Positions 8,592-15,682 of a stretch of DNA of 24,353 nt are shown here, one piece after another. Location of the stretch: contig CAYJJB010000028.1 of the NCBI GenBank assembly GCA_964370405.1, positions 1 to 24,353 on the forward strand, written 5' to 3'. The position numbers and the translations under genes are program-made. The stretch comes from SIG603 sp964370405. Its GTDB lineage: Bacteria; Bacillota; Clostridia; Oscillospirales; Acutalibacteraceae. The notes under the pieces were generated by a model, which searched no databases, was not told the origin of the DNA, and saw only the letters and a list, made by a program, of their open reading frames with translations. Numbering within the stretch: position 1 is the first letter of the stretch; each line of letters begins with the position of its first letter.

Positions 8592-9784
8592 ATGAGCAAA
8601 TTAGTATATGTTGACAATGCGGCAACTACCGCTGTGTCTACAGAAGTTTTAAATCAAATGTTACCTTTTTTAAAAGAAAATTACGGTAATCCCTCTAGCT
8701 TATATACCTTAGGTGCAAAATCACTTGAGGCAATAAACACCGCACGAGAGCAAGTTGCAAGTGCACTAAATGCCCTACCGCAAGAAATATTTTTTACAGC
8801 AGGCGGAACTGAGAGCGATAACTGGGCTATAACAAGCATATGCAGAATGCTTAAGAAAAAAGGTAAAAACCATATAATCACAAGTAAATTTGAGCATCAT
8901 GCAGTGCTTCACGTTGTAAAAGCTCTTGAAAAAGAAGGTTTTGAAGCTACTTATCTTGATGTTTATGAAAACGGCCTTGTAAGACCTGAAGATGTTAAAA
9001 ATGCAATTAAAGACACTACGGCACTTGTAAGTATCATGTATGCANNNNNNNNNNCAACGAAATCGGCACTTTACAACCAATTTCTGAGATTGGTGCAATT
9101 TGTAAAGAAAGCGGTGTTTTATTTCATACAGATGCTGTACAAGCAATAGGTTGGGTGGAAATTGATGTAAAAGCACAAAACATTGACTTACTGTCACTCA
9201 GCGGACATAAAATTCATGCACCAAAAGGCGTTGGCGCTTTATATGCAAGAAAAGGTCTTGTCCTACAAAACTTTATTCACGGTGGTGCACAGGAACGTGG
9301 AAAAAGAGCAGGCACTGAAAACGTTGCAAGCATAGTAGCTTTGGGAGCCGCTATTCAAAATATTTCTAAAGACATAAAAGCAAGATCTGAAAAAGCAAAG
9401 AAATTATCTGACAAACTTATTGATGGTGTTTTAAAAATAGAGCGTAGCCGATTAAATGGTGACAGAACTTATAGACTACCTTCAAATGCAAATTTCTGTT
9501 TTGAAGGTGTTGAGGGCGAGGCACTACTTCTACTTCTTGACTTTAAAGGAATTTGTGCTTCATCAGGTTCTGCCTGCACAAGCGGTTCGCTAGACCCTAG
9601 CCATGTACTCTTATCATTAGGACTTCCTCATGAAATAGCCCATGGTTCACTAAGGATTAGTTTTAGTGATGAAAACACCGAGGAGGAAGTTGACTACATT
9701 TTAAATGAACTTCCACCAATAATTAAACGACTACGTGACATGTCCCCACTTTGGGATACAATAGTAAATGGAAAGAAATATTGA
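8592..9784 (+). CDS. iscS: Cysteine desulfurase IscS/NifS, interrupted by a 10-N assembly gap
   Basis: This PLP enzyme takes sulfur from cysteine as a persulfide and passes it to the IscU scaffold for Fe-S cluster building, and to thiolation pathways. The amino half (to 9044) has VYVDNAATTAVS, GNPSSLY and FTAGGTESDN and ends at SIMYA. The carboxyl half (from 9055) resumes at NEIGT, then HTDAVQA. The PLP lysine is in SLSGHKIHAPKG, and the catalytic Cys loop is SSGSACTSGSLDP. As written, the 10 Ns put the two halves in different frames. The family motif at the junction is normally YANNEIGT, which would need only 2 nt plus the following c. The gene is therefore probably intact and the gap length a placeholder. 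AGGAAAGGA lies 9 nt before the ATG. iscU follows after 13 nt. No iscR or mnmA flanks it. Confidence 0.93.
9045..9054. other. Assembly gap (10 Ns) inside iscS
   Basis: There are ten unresolved bases at a position where the conserved protein motif predicts about 2 missing nucleotides. It is a scaffolding placeholder, not a biological frameshift. Confidence 0.97.
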
Positions 9785-9797
9785 AAGGACTAAAAAT

Positions 9798-10250
9798 ATG
9801 GCATACAGTAAAAAAGTAATGGAACATTTTGCAAATCCAAGAAACGTCGGAGAAATGGAAGACGCAAACGGTGTAGGTGAAGTTGGCAACGCAAAATGTG
9901 GCGATATAATGAGAATGTATTTAAAGGTTGAAAACAACATAATAGTCGATGCAAAGTTTATGACTTACGGTTGTGGCGCAGCAATTGCTACAAGCAGCAT
10001 GGCAACAGAGCTTGTAAAAGGAAAAACTATAGACGAGGCTCTAAAGCTTACAAATAGCGCTGTAACACAAGCTTTAGACGGTTTACCTCCTGTAAAGCTT
10101 CACTGTTCAGTGCTTGCTGAACAAGCAATAAAAGCCGCTTTAAGTGATTATTATAAAAGACAAGGTCTTGACCCAGTTTTATTTGTAGGTGAGCTTGAAG
10201 ATGCGCATGAGCATGAAGAAGAGCTTGAATACGGTTGCAGTATAGTTTAA
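9798..10250 (+). CDS. iscU: Fe-S cluster assembly scaffold IscU/NifU N-terminal type
   Basis: This is the scaffold on which IscS-derived sulfur and iron are assembled into 2Fe-2S or 4Fe-4S clusters before transfer to apo-proteins. The product is 150 residues. It has the three cluster cysteines C34 (NAKCGD), C59 (YGCGAAIATSSM) and C103 (LHCSVLAEQA), plus the conserved D36 that speeds cluster release. The C-terminus carries a tail of about 28 residues (123-150), acidic and with two His (DAHEHEEELE), ending in a fourth Cys (C147). That tail is longer than in minimal IscU. The frame opens at 9768, overlapping iscS, but GAAAGGA sits 7 nt before the ATG at 9798, and MAYSKKVMEHF matches the family start. 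The gene pairs with iscS and is closed by the hairpin at 10270-10308. Confidence 0.95.
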   Translation: MAYSKKVMEHFANPRNVGEMEDANGVGEVGNAKCGDIMRMYLKVENNIIVDAKFMTYGCGAAIATSSMATELVKGKTIDEALKLTNSAVTQALDGLPPVKLHCSVLAEQAIKAALSDYYKRQGLDPVLFVGELEDAHEHEEELEYGCSIV

Positions 10251-10269
10251 TAAATTTTACCTAAATTTT

Positions 10270-10310
10270 AAATTCTCCTCATCTTTTTTACTTTGATGAG
10301 GAGAATTTTG
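10270..10310 (+). terminator. Hairpin terminator after iscU
   Basis: A perfect 14-bp stem (10270-10283 paired with 10295-10308) has an 11-nt T-rich loop. It begins 20 nt after the iscU stop codon. The U tract is short (four T at the end of the stem, then gtaatatt), so efficiency is uncertain, but its placement before the next promoter supports a terminator. Confidence 0.75.
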
Positions 10311-10330
10311 TAATATTACAAACTAATTTG

Positions 10331-10359
10331 TTGACATAGGGCGCTTATCCAACTATAAT
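10331..10359 (+). promoter_or_regulatory. Perfect-consensus sigma-A promoter of the Na/Pi cotransporter gene
   Basis: TTGACA (10331-10336), a 17-nt spacer and TATAAT (10354-10359) are identical to consensus in both hexamers and in spacing. The start is predicted near 10366, leaving a leader of about 48 nt. Just downstream, on the minus strand, TTAACA (10370-10375), 5 nt and TTAATA (10359-10364) resemble PhoP-type repeats. In such AT-rich DNA this may be chance. Confidence 0.85.
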
Positions 10360-10413
10360 ATTAAATATATGTTAAATAAATATTAATTTTTTTAGAGGAG
10401 AATTGCCCACATC

Positions 10414-12201
10414 ATGATAATTGAGATTATTACAATTGCCGGTGGACTTGGTCTATTTTTATACGGTATGTCCGTACTTGGAACAAGCCTTGAGAAGATT
10501 GCCGGCGGAAAACTTGAAAAAACACTTGAAAAAATTACAAACAATCTATTTAAAGGAATTTTGCTTGGTGCAGTTGTTACTGCCGCAATTCAAAGTTCTT
10601 CCGCAACTACAGTTATTGTAGTTGGCCTTGTTAATGCAGGTATATTAAAGCTTAGAGGTGCTGTCGGCATTATCATGGGCGCAAATATTGGTACCACTGT
10701 AACAGGTCAAATTTTGCGACTTGCTGAACTTGAAAACAATGAGAGTGTCGGTTTTTTACTTGAACTAATTAAACCTACAACAATTGCCCCTATAATCACT
10801 GTTGTTGGTGTTTTATTATTTATGGGCGCAAAAAACAAAAAACATAAAATTGCTGGTGAAGTATTTTTAGGTTTTGGTATTTTATTTACCGGTATGTTTA
10901 TAATGACAGACGCTGTTAAACCTTTAAGCGACTTACCAATTTTTGCGGAAATTTTTGCAACACTTTCAAATCCTGTTTTGGGTGTTTTGGCAGGTACTAT
11001 TATCACAGCACTTGTACAAAGCTCATCTGCATCAGTCGGTATTTTGCAAGCACTTGCATCAACTGGTGTCATCAAGTATTCATCTGCCTTCCCCATCATC
11101 ATGGGTCAAAACATTGGTACTTGTGTAACTTCATTAATATCAAGTATAGGCGCATCAAAAAACGCAAAACGAGCAGCTATGGTTCATTTATATTTTAATA
11201 TTATGGGAACTGTCGTTTTCTTGTCTGCTGTTTATATCATACAGTATACGGTAGGATTTTCGTTTTGGAATGATGCTATAGACATGGGAGGCATTGCAAA
11301 CTTCCATACTTTATTCAATATTGTAGTAACTGTAGTATTTATTCCATTTGCATCACTACTTGAAAAGCTTGCTAAACTTACAATCAAAGAGAAGTCTTCA
11401 AAATCAAGTTTACAATCGCAAGGCGAACTTTCTCTACTTGAGCCAAGATTTTTACAATCTCCATCATTTGCCTTATCACAATCACAACATGTAATAGGAA
11501 CTATGGGTGACTATGCAAAAACGAATTTCTCCAAAGTAGCGACAATGTTTGAGAACTTTGACAGAAAACAGCAAGACAGTATTTTGGAAGTTGAAGATAT
11601 GATAGATAGAATGGACGACCGTGTCAATAATTATCTTGTATCTTTAACAGATCAAGAACTTACCGATATAGAGAGCAAAACTATTACTTACCAGTTAAAA
11701 CTGGTGTCTGAATTTGAAAGAATTGGCGATTATACTATCAACCTTATTGAAGAAAGCCAAGACATGCATGAAAATAAAATGCAATTTTCTAAAAGCGCTT
11801 TAGAAGAATTTAAAACTCTGCACCAAGCAGTTTTAGAAATTATAGAAATGTCATATAATGCTTATTTAGAAACAGATAGTGAGCTTGCAAGAAAGATTGA
11901 ACCACTTGAAGAAATTATTGATACAATGGTTGAAACCTTAAAAGTTAAACATATCGAAAGATTAAAGGCTGGCAAATGTACGGTTGAGTGTGGACTTGTC
12001 TTCCTTGAAACACTTGTAAACTTTGAAAGGATTTCTGATCACTGTTCAAATATTGCAATATATATTTTAGGATTTAACTTAGATAATGATACTTTAAATT
12101 ACCATGAATATAGAAAAAGCATACACGAGGGTGTAAACAAAGAGTATAGTGAACTTACAAGCCAATACAAAGATAAATATTTAAGCAAAATCAAATCATA
12201 A
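10414..12201 (+). CDS. Na+/phosphate cotransporter family protein with PhoU-like C-terminal domain
   Basis: This is a membrane protein of the NptA/YjbB-like Na/Pi-cotransporter II family, probably moving phosphate across the membrane in exchange for or together with Na+. It is 595 residues. About 8-9 hydrophobic segments span residues 1-330. They include the two signature inverted repeats, QSSSATT (about 60-66) and QSSSASV (about 202-208), which form the transport core. From about 345 to 575 is a soluble helical PhoU-like domain with repeated acidic/hydrophobic helices (SEFERIGDY and NFERISDHCSN), thought to sense or regulate. The transport direction (import or export) cannot be read from sequence. 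The AGAGGAG site (10394-10400) is 13 nt from the ATG, an unusually long spacing, but no better start is in frame. It is a single-gene unit between its own promoter and the terminator at 12207. Confidence 0.92.
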   Translation: MIIEIITIAGGLGLFLYGMSVLGTSLEKIAGGKLEKTLEKITNNLFKGILLGAVVTAAIQSSSATTVIVVGLVNAGILKLRGAVGIIMGANIGTTVTGQILRLAELENNESVGFLLELIKPTTIAPIITVVGVLLFMGAKNKKHKIAGEVFLGFGILFTGMFIMTDAVKPLSDLPIFAEIFATLSNPVLGVLAGTIITALVQSSSASVGILQALASTGVIKYSSAFPIIMGQNIGTCVTSLISSIGASKNAKRAAMVHLYFNIMGTVVFLSAVYIIQYTVGFSFWNDAIDMGGIANFHTLFNIVVTVVFIPFASLLEKLAKLTIKEKSSKSSLQSQGELSLLEPRFLQSPSFALSQSQHVIGTMGDYAKTNFSKVATMFENFDRKQQDSILEVEDMIDRMDDRVNNYLVSLTDQELTDIESKTITYQLKLVSEFERIGDYTINLIEESQDMHENKMQFSKSALEEFKTLHQAVLEIIEMSYNAYLETDSELARKIEPLEEIIDTMVETLKVKHIERLKAGKCTVECGLVFLETLVNFERISDHCSNIAIYILGFNLDNDTLNYHEYRKSIHEGVNKEYSELTSQYKDKYLSKIKS

Positions 12202-12206
12202 AAAAT

Positions 12207-12246
12207 GCTGTCGCAAGTAAAATTTTACTTGCGACAGCTATTTTTT
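12207..12246. terminator. Bidirectional intrinsic terminator between the Na/Pi cotransporter and desulfoferrodoxin genes
   Basis: A perfect palindrome pairs 12207-12222 with 12223-12238 (16 bp), preceded by an A run and followed by TATTTTTT. It gives a U tract in both directions and sits between two convergent stop codons (12201 and 12245). It should terminate both genes. Confidence 0.93.
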
Positions 12247-12625
12247 ATAGTTCTTTTTTCCAAAGTCCATGTAAATTGCAGTATGCATATACAGCAAGCG
12301 GCTTATCATCTATTACCTTAAACTTACAAGCAGGTGCCATTCCAGGTTTTAATGCCTTTCTTTGTCCACCATTTTCTGTTTCAAGATAAATGTAATCAAT
12401 AAAATGTTCCGCTTCCATTGGATGTGGCACACTACCAATAGTAACACAAATAGTATCACCATCAAGTTCTACACATGGCACATGTTTTTCTGTTGCCGCC
12501 TCCACAGAGTTTGCAACTAGCTCCTCCATTTTGCCACCACAGCACATTAGAGGAACACCTGCGTTTTCGATTATTCCAACGATATTGCCACAGCTTTTGC
12601 AAATGTAAAATTTTGTACTTTGCAT
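12245..12625 (-). CDS. dfx: Desulfoferrodoxin (two-iron superoxide reductase)
   Basis: This cytoplasmic enzyme reduces superoxide to hydrogen peroxide without releasing oxygen, a typical defence of anaerobes, with electrons arriving from rubredoxin-like carriers. The product is 126 residues with two domains. The N-terminal desulforedoxin domain has a FeCys4 centre (C9, C12, C28, C29). The C-terminal superoxide reductase domain has EKH (46-48), H68, H74 (EAEHFI) and the CNLHG motif giving C116 and H119, the complete His4-Cys iron site with the catalytic Glu-Lys pair. Both centres are intact, so it is the 2Fe class. A very strong AAGGAGGAG site precedes the ATG. It has its own promoter at 12680-12708 and ends at the bidirectional terminator. 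Confidence 0.96.
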   Translation of the reverse strand: MQSTKFYICKSCGNIVGIIENAGVPLMCCGGKMEELVANSVEAATEKHVPCVELDGDTICVTIGSVPHPMEAEHFIDYIYLETENGGQRKALKPGMAPACKFKVIDDKPLAVYAYCNLHGLWKKEL

Positions 12626-12652
12626 ATTTATCTCCTCCTTTTTAAACTTTAC

Positions 12653-12670
12653 CTGCTACTTCCCTAGCAG
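12653..12670 (-). promoter_or_regulatory. Inverted repeat at the dfx transcription start (possible operator or 5' hairpin)
   Basis: CTGCTA (12653-12658) and TAGCAG (12665-12670) form a perfect 6-bp inverted repeat with a 6-nt spacer. It covers about +4 to +21 of the predicted dfx transcript. There is no U tract after it, so it is not a terminator for the upstream gene. It could be a repressor site for oxidative-stress control or a 5' stabilising hairpin. The regulator is unknown. Confidence 0.4.
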
Positions 12671-12679
12671 TATATATAC

Positions 12680-12708
12680 AATATATAATAATTTTTAAAT
12701 ATTGTCAA
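12680..12708 (-). promoter_or_regulatory. Sigma-A promoter for desulfoferrodoxin
   Basis: On the minus strand TTGACA (12703-12708) is separated by exactly 17 nt from TATATT (12680-12685). It lies 10 nt beyond the stop of the upstream penicillin-binding protein gene. No terminator separates that gene from this promoter, so some read-through is likely. Confidence 0.75.
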
Positions 12709-12717
12709 TAAAAATTA

Positions 12718-14331
12718 TCATTTATATAGATATTTTTCTGAAATATAAGTTGCTATTTCATTAAACACCTCTCCTGTGTAGTTCTGACTTTCCTTAACAC
12801 CTTCATTAAGCACTACTATCACATACTCATCCTTACCATCAGAAATATAACCACCATACCAAAAGTTAAAAAGCTCACTTCCATTTTCATAGACACCCGT
12901 TTGAGCTGTACCTGTTTTTGCTCCTACAGAATAACCCTCAACATCGCCCTTCCTACCTGTACCATAAGTCACAACACTTTCCATATAACTTTTAAGCCTA
13001 AGTGCAGTGTCTGTTTCCATCACCACAGCTTTTGCCTTATTTTCAGTTTCACGCTCAAGCTCCATATTGCTATTTACTTCACCTAAATATAGTGTCGGCG
13101 CTATATATCTTCCATTTGATATAATTGTGTTAATCATCACCGCTACTTGCAAAGGAGTCACCCTAACATCGCCCTGTCCTATAGAGAAATTTGCCACATC
13201 TCCCCTACCACTAATTTCATCTGTTTCAAGTATACTACCACTATCTGTATAAAAGTCATTATACAAATATGTCGCTGTACCAAGGCCGAAATTTTTTGCC
13301 GTTTCATACAAAACTTGACCTGAGATTCTAAGTCCTAAGTCAATGAAATACGAGTTGCACGAGTGCTGAATTGCGGTGTGCATATTTACATTTCCATGCG
13401 CTACATGGTCATTGCAAGTCATCTCAATACCATCAACAATAACACTGCCTGTACAAACATATTCATCGTCTAAATCTATATTTGAATTTAATGCCGCTGT
13501 TGCTATAACCAGCTTAAAAACTGAGCCTGGCGCATAGGAGCTAAATGCTCTGTTTATCATGGGAGAGTCCTCCGAATTAAGTGCTTCACCTAAATTATTT
13601 TGTTCATACGAAGGAGTGCTTACTATCGCCTTAATTTGTGCATCATCACTGCTTAAGACGACAACAGCACCCGTTTCAAGTTTCTCTGCGGCATCTTGAG
13701 CAATTTTTTGTATATCTGAATCTATAGTAAGTGCAATTCCTGACGTGCTAAAATTTAAGGTATTCTTATAATATCTGTCTTCACCCAAAATTATATTGCC
13801 AAGTGCGTTTGACGTGTAACTGAGTGTTAATTTACCGCTATTTTTACTAAGTATTTCGTTAAATGCGCGCTCTACACCTGTCACGCCGTTGCCTGAGCCA
13901 TCTATATAGCCTATTAAATTTGAAGCCAGTGGCTCATCCGGATATCTTTTTGGCACCTCAAAATAATCAACATACTCACCATCAGTTTTCACATCTACAT
14001 TAAGTACATAAGGCATACCACTTTGTACAATATTTTCAGGATTTGCAATTTCATTTGTAACTTTAAATATTTCAGTAATACTTCTATAATCAGGCATAAC
14101 TACCGCAAGAAGTGATTCACCTGTATTTGTAAGTGGTATTATATTACAGTCGTAAATTGTCCCTTTAGAACTTGCAATTAACACAGTGTTTTCACTTTGT
14201 GCATTGACCTGCTTTACATACTCTTCATTTTGTGAGAGCATAAATATATTATATATACAAAATGCATACACTAGTATAAACATAGTTAAAACGATTAGTA
14301 TTTTTCTAAATTCAATTTTATTTGCTATCAT
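12718..14331 (-). CDS. Class B penicillin-binding protein (peptidoglycan D,D-transpeptidase, PbpA/FtsI-like)
   Basis: This membrane-anchored transpeptidase cross-links peptidoglycan stem peptides outside the cell. The product is 537 residues, short for the class. One N-terminal membrane segment (about 10-32) is followed by a dimerisation/pedestal region that begins with KGTIYDCN, the family's RG.I.DRN-like box but degenerate. The transpeptidase domain runs from about 215. Active-site motifs are intact: SxxK at S270-K273 (PGSVFK), SxN at S324-N326 (SCN) and KTGT at 472-475. There is no PASTA domain. A GGAGAG site precedes the ATG at 14329-14331. A hairpin at 14395 separates it from the mltG/U32 operon, so it is probably its own unit. 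It resembles lone clostridial PbpA-type proteins. Whether it serves elongation, division or sporulation cannot be told. Confidence 0.92.
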   Translation of the reverse strand: MIANKIEFRKILIVLTMFILVYAFCIYNIFMLSQNEEYVKQVNAQSENTVLIASSKGTIYDCNIIPLTNTGESLLAVVMPDYRSITEIFKVTNEIANPENIVQSGMPYVLNVDVKTDGEYVDYFEVPKRYPDEPLASNLIGYIDGSGNGVTGVERAFNEILSKNSGKLTLSYTSNALGNIILGEDRYYKNTLNFSTSGIALTIDSDIQKIAQDAAEKLETGAVVVLSSDDAQIKAIVSTPSYEQNNLGEALNSEDSPMINRAFSSYAPGSVFKLVIATAALNSNIDLDDEYVCTGSVIVDGIEMTCNDHVAHGNVNMHTAIQHSCNSYFIDLGLRISGQVLYETAKNFGLGTATYLYNDFYTDSGSILETDEISGRGDVANFSIGQGDVRVTPLQVAVMINTIISNGRYIAPTLYLGEVNSNMELERETENKAKAVVMETDTALRLKSYMESVVTYGTGRKGDVEGYSVGAKTGTAQTGVYENGSELFNFWYGGYISDGKDEYVIVVLNEGVKESQNYTGEVFNEIATYISEKYLYK

Positions 14332-14394
14332 ATCATCTCTCCAATATATATTTATTAATATATTTGGACAAAAAAAATTTTTTATACAAAATGA

Positions 14395-14417
14395 GGAGAT
14401 ATGCAGTGCATATCTCC
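14395..14417 (-). terminator. Hairpin after the U32 peptidase-family gene
   Basis: GGAGATATGCA (14395-14405) and its complement (14407-14417) form an 11-bp near-continuous inverted repeat beginning 22 nt past the U32 stop codon. On the minus strand it is followed by TCATTTTGTAT, a weak U tract. It is the likely end of the leftward 11-gene operon; efficiency is uncertain. Confidence 0.55.
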
Positions 14418-14438
14418 CTTTAATCTAATCTTTTACTC

Positions 14439-15677
14439 TTATCTTTTTCTTCTTAAATACGAACCGGCTTTAATTTCCTTTTCGCTTTTTATATATACTG
14501 TCATTGTAGCATGTGGTGCGCTGTCTATTTCTCTGCCTCTTTCATCTTTCATTTCTTCAATTTTCAAATGAAGAAGATCAGCTTTAGGTTGAAGGACTTC
14601 AACTTCTTCAGAAAGTAAAAATTTATTTCTTTGCGAAAGTTTTGCAACACCATTTTCCCAGCTTTCACAAATTGCTATTACATCCCAATTTCTTATGTAA
14701 CCACCATCATTAACGTTTTGTCCGGGTTCATCACCCATGTAAAACCCTGTGCTGTATTGTCTATGACTGATTTTATCAACTTCTTCCAAAATTTCTTTTG
14801 GAATTTCTTCATTAGGATTATCATATGAAAAATCAAGCGCTTTTCTGTATGCTGAGCTTACACTTGCTACATAGTACTGTGATTTTGCTCTGCCCTCAAT
14901 TTTCAAACTGCTTATTCCAGCTTTAATAAGCTTTGGAATATGCTCTATCATACACATATCTTTTGAATTCATAATATAAGTTGCACTGCGTCCTGATTCA
15001 AGTTGTTCCTCAACAATTTCAAAACTCTCATTAGGCCTTTTCTTTTCTACAAGCTCATACTCCCATCTGCAAGGCTGTGAGCAATCTCCTCTATTTGCAT
15101 CTCTATTTGTTAAATAGCTTGAAAGCAAACATCTTCCAGAAAAAGAAACGCACATTGCACCGTGAACAAAACACTCAATTTCTAAGTCACTTGACGTGTT
15201 ATCTCTAATTTCTTTAATTTCTTCAAAAGAAAGTTCTCTTGCAAGTACTACTCTTTTTGCTCCTAAATCATAAAACATATTAGCAGTTTCATAATTTGCA
15301 ACACCAGCTTGAGTTGATATATGGATATCAACATTTGGTGCATATTTTTTCACAATAGAAAGCACACCTAAGTCTGATACAATAAACGCATCAATTCCTA
15401 AATTTGCACAAGATTTAATAAATTCAGGTAAAAGCTTAATCTCTTCATTGTGCGCTACAATATTGCAAGTTACATATATCTTTGCATTTTGACTATGACA
15501 AAGTTTTACAGCTTGTTCCATTTGCTCAGTATCAAAATTTTGTGAAGATGTTCTCATTCCGAAAGATTTGCCTGCAAGGTAAACCGCATCTGCACCAAAG
15601 TCCAGTGCGGTTTTAAGGCATTCTATATCTCCTGCAGGAGATAAAATTTCGGGTTTTAAATATATTTCATTTTTCAT
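14439..15677 (-). CDS. U32 peptidase-family protein, probable tRNA 5-hydroxyuridine synthase component (TrhP/YrrO-like)
   Basis: The U32 family includes TrhP, an Fe-S protein that forms 5-hydroxyuridine at tRNA position 34 using prephenate. The proteolytic role suggested by the name is doubtful. The product is 412 residues, close to Bacillus YrrO. It opens with KPEILSPAGD and a TIM-barrel-like fold, and carries the family signature ECFVHGAMCVSFSGRC (168-183) followed by GDCSQPC (197-203). That gives C169, C176, C183, C199 and C203, matching the cluster-binding cysteines. The C-terminal domain is the small beta domain (GDEPGQNV to the end). It starts 5 nt after the mltG stop. In Bacillus subtilis yrrN/yrrO also lie just downstream of mltG (yrrL), which supports the TrhP reading. 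Only one of the usual pair is seen here. Confidence 0.88.
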   Translation of the reverse strand: MKNEIYLKPEILSPAGDIECLKTALDFGADAVYLAGKSFGMRTSSQNFDTEQMEQAVKLCHSQNAKIYVTCNIVAHNEEIKLLPEFIKSCANLGIDAFIVSDLGVLSIVKKYAPNVDIHISTQAGVANYETANMFYDLGAKRVVLARELSFEEIKEIRDNTSSDLEIECFVHGAMCVSFSGRCLLSSYLTNRDANRGDCSQPCRWEYELVEKKRPNESFEIVEEQLESGRSATYIMNSKDMCMIEHIPKLIKAGISSLKIEGRAKSQYYVASVSSAYRKALDFSYDNPNEEIPKEILEEVDKISHRQYSTGFYMGDEPGQNVNDGGYIRNWDVIAICESWENGVAKLSQRNKFLLSEEVEVLQPKADLLHLKIEEMKDERGREIDSAPHATMTVYIKSEKEIKAGSYLRRKR

Positions 15678-15682
15678 AATAA

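Noticed and set aside
9055..9149. A truncated iscS followed by a second short desulfurase ORF
   Set aside because: The split depends entirely on the 10 Ns; conserved residues continue across the gap when the frame is corrected.
10707..11102. A 131-codon open frame on the minus strand inside the Na/Pi cotransporter gene
   Set aside because: It is a mirror of the hydrophobic repeats of the real gene, without a ribosome site.
14332..14394. A promoter for the penicillin-binding protein
   Set aside because: TTGTCC and TATATT with 17 nt spacing exist, but transcription would start inside the ribosome site; no better pair was found, so none is annotated.
14439..15677. Calling the U32 protein a secreted collagenase or protease
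   Set aside because: No signal peptide is present, and the cysteine pattern and mltG linkage fit the tRNA-hydroxylation members of the family.
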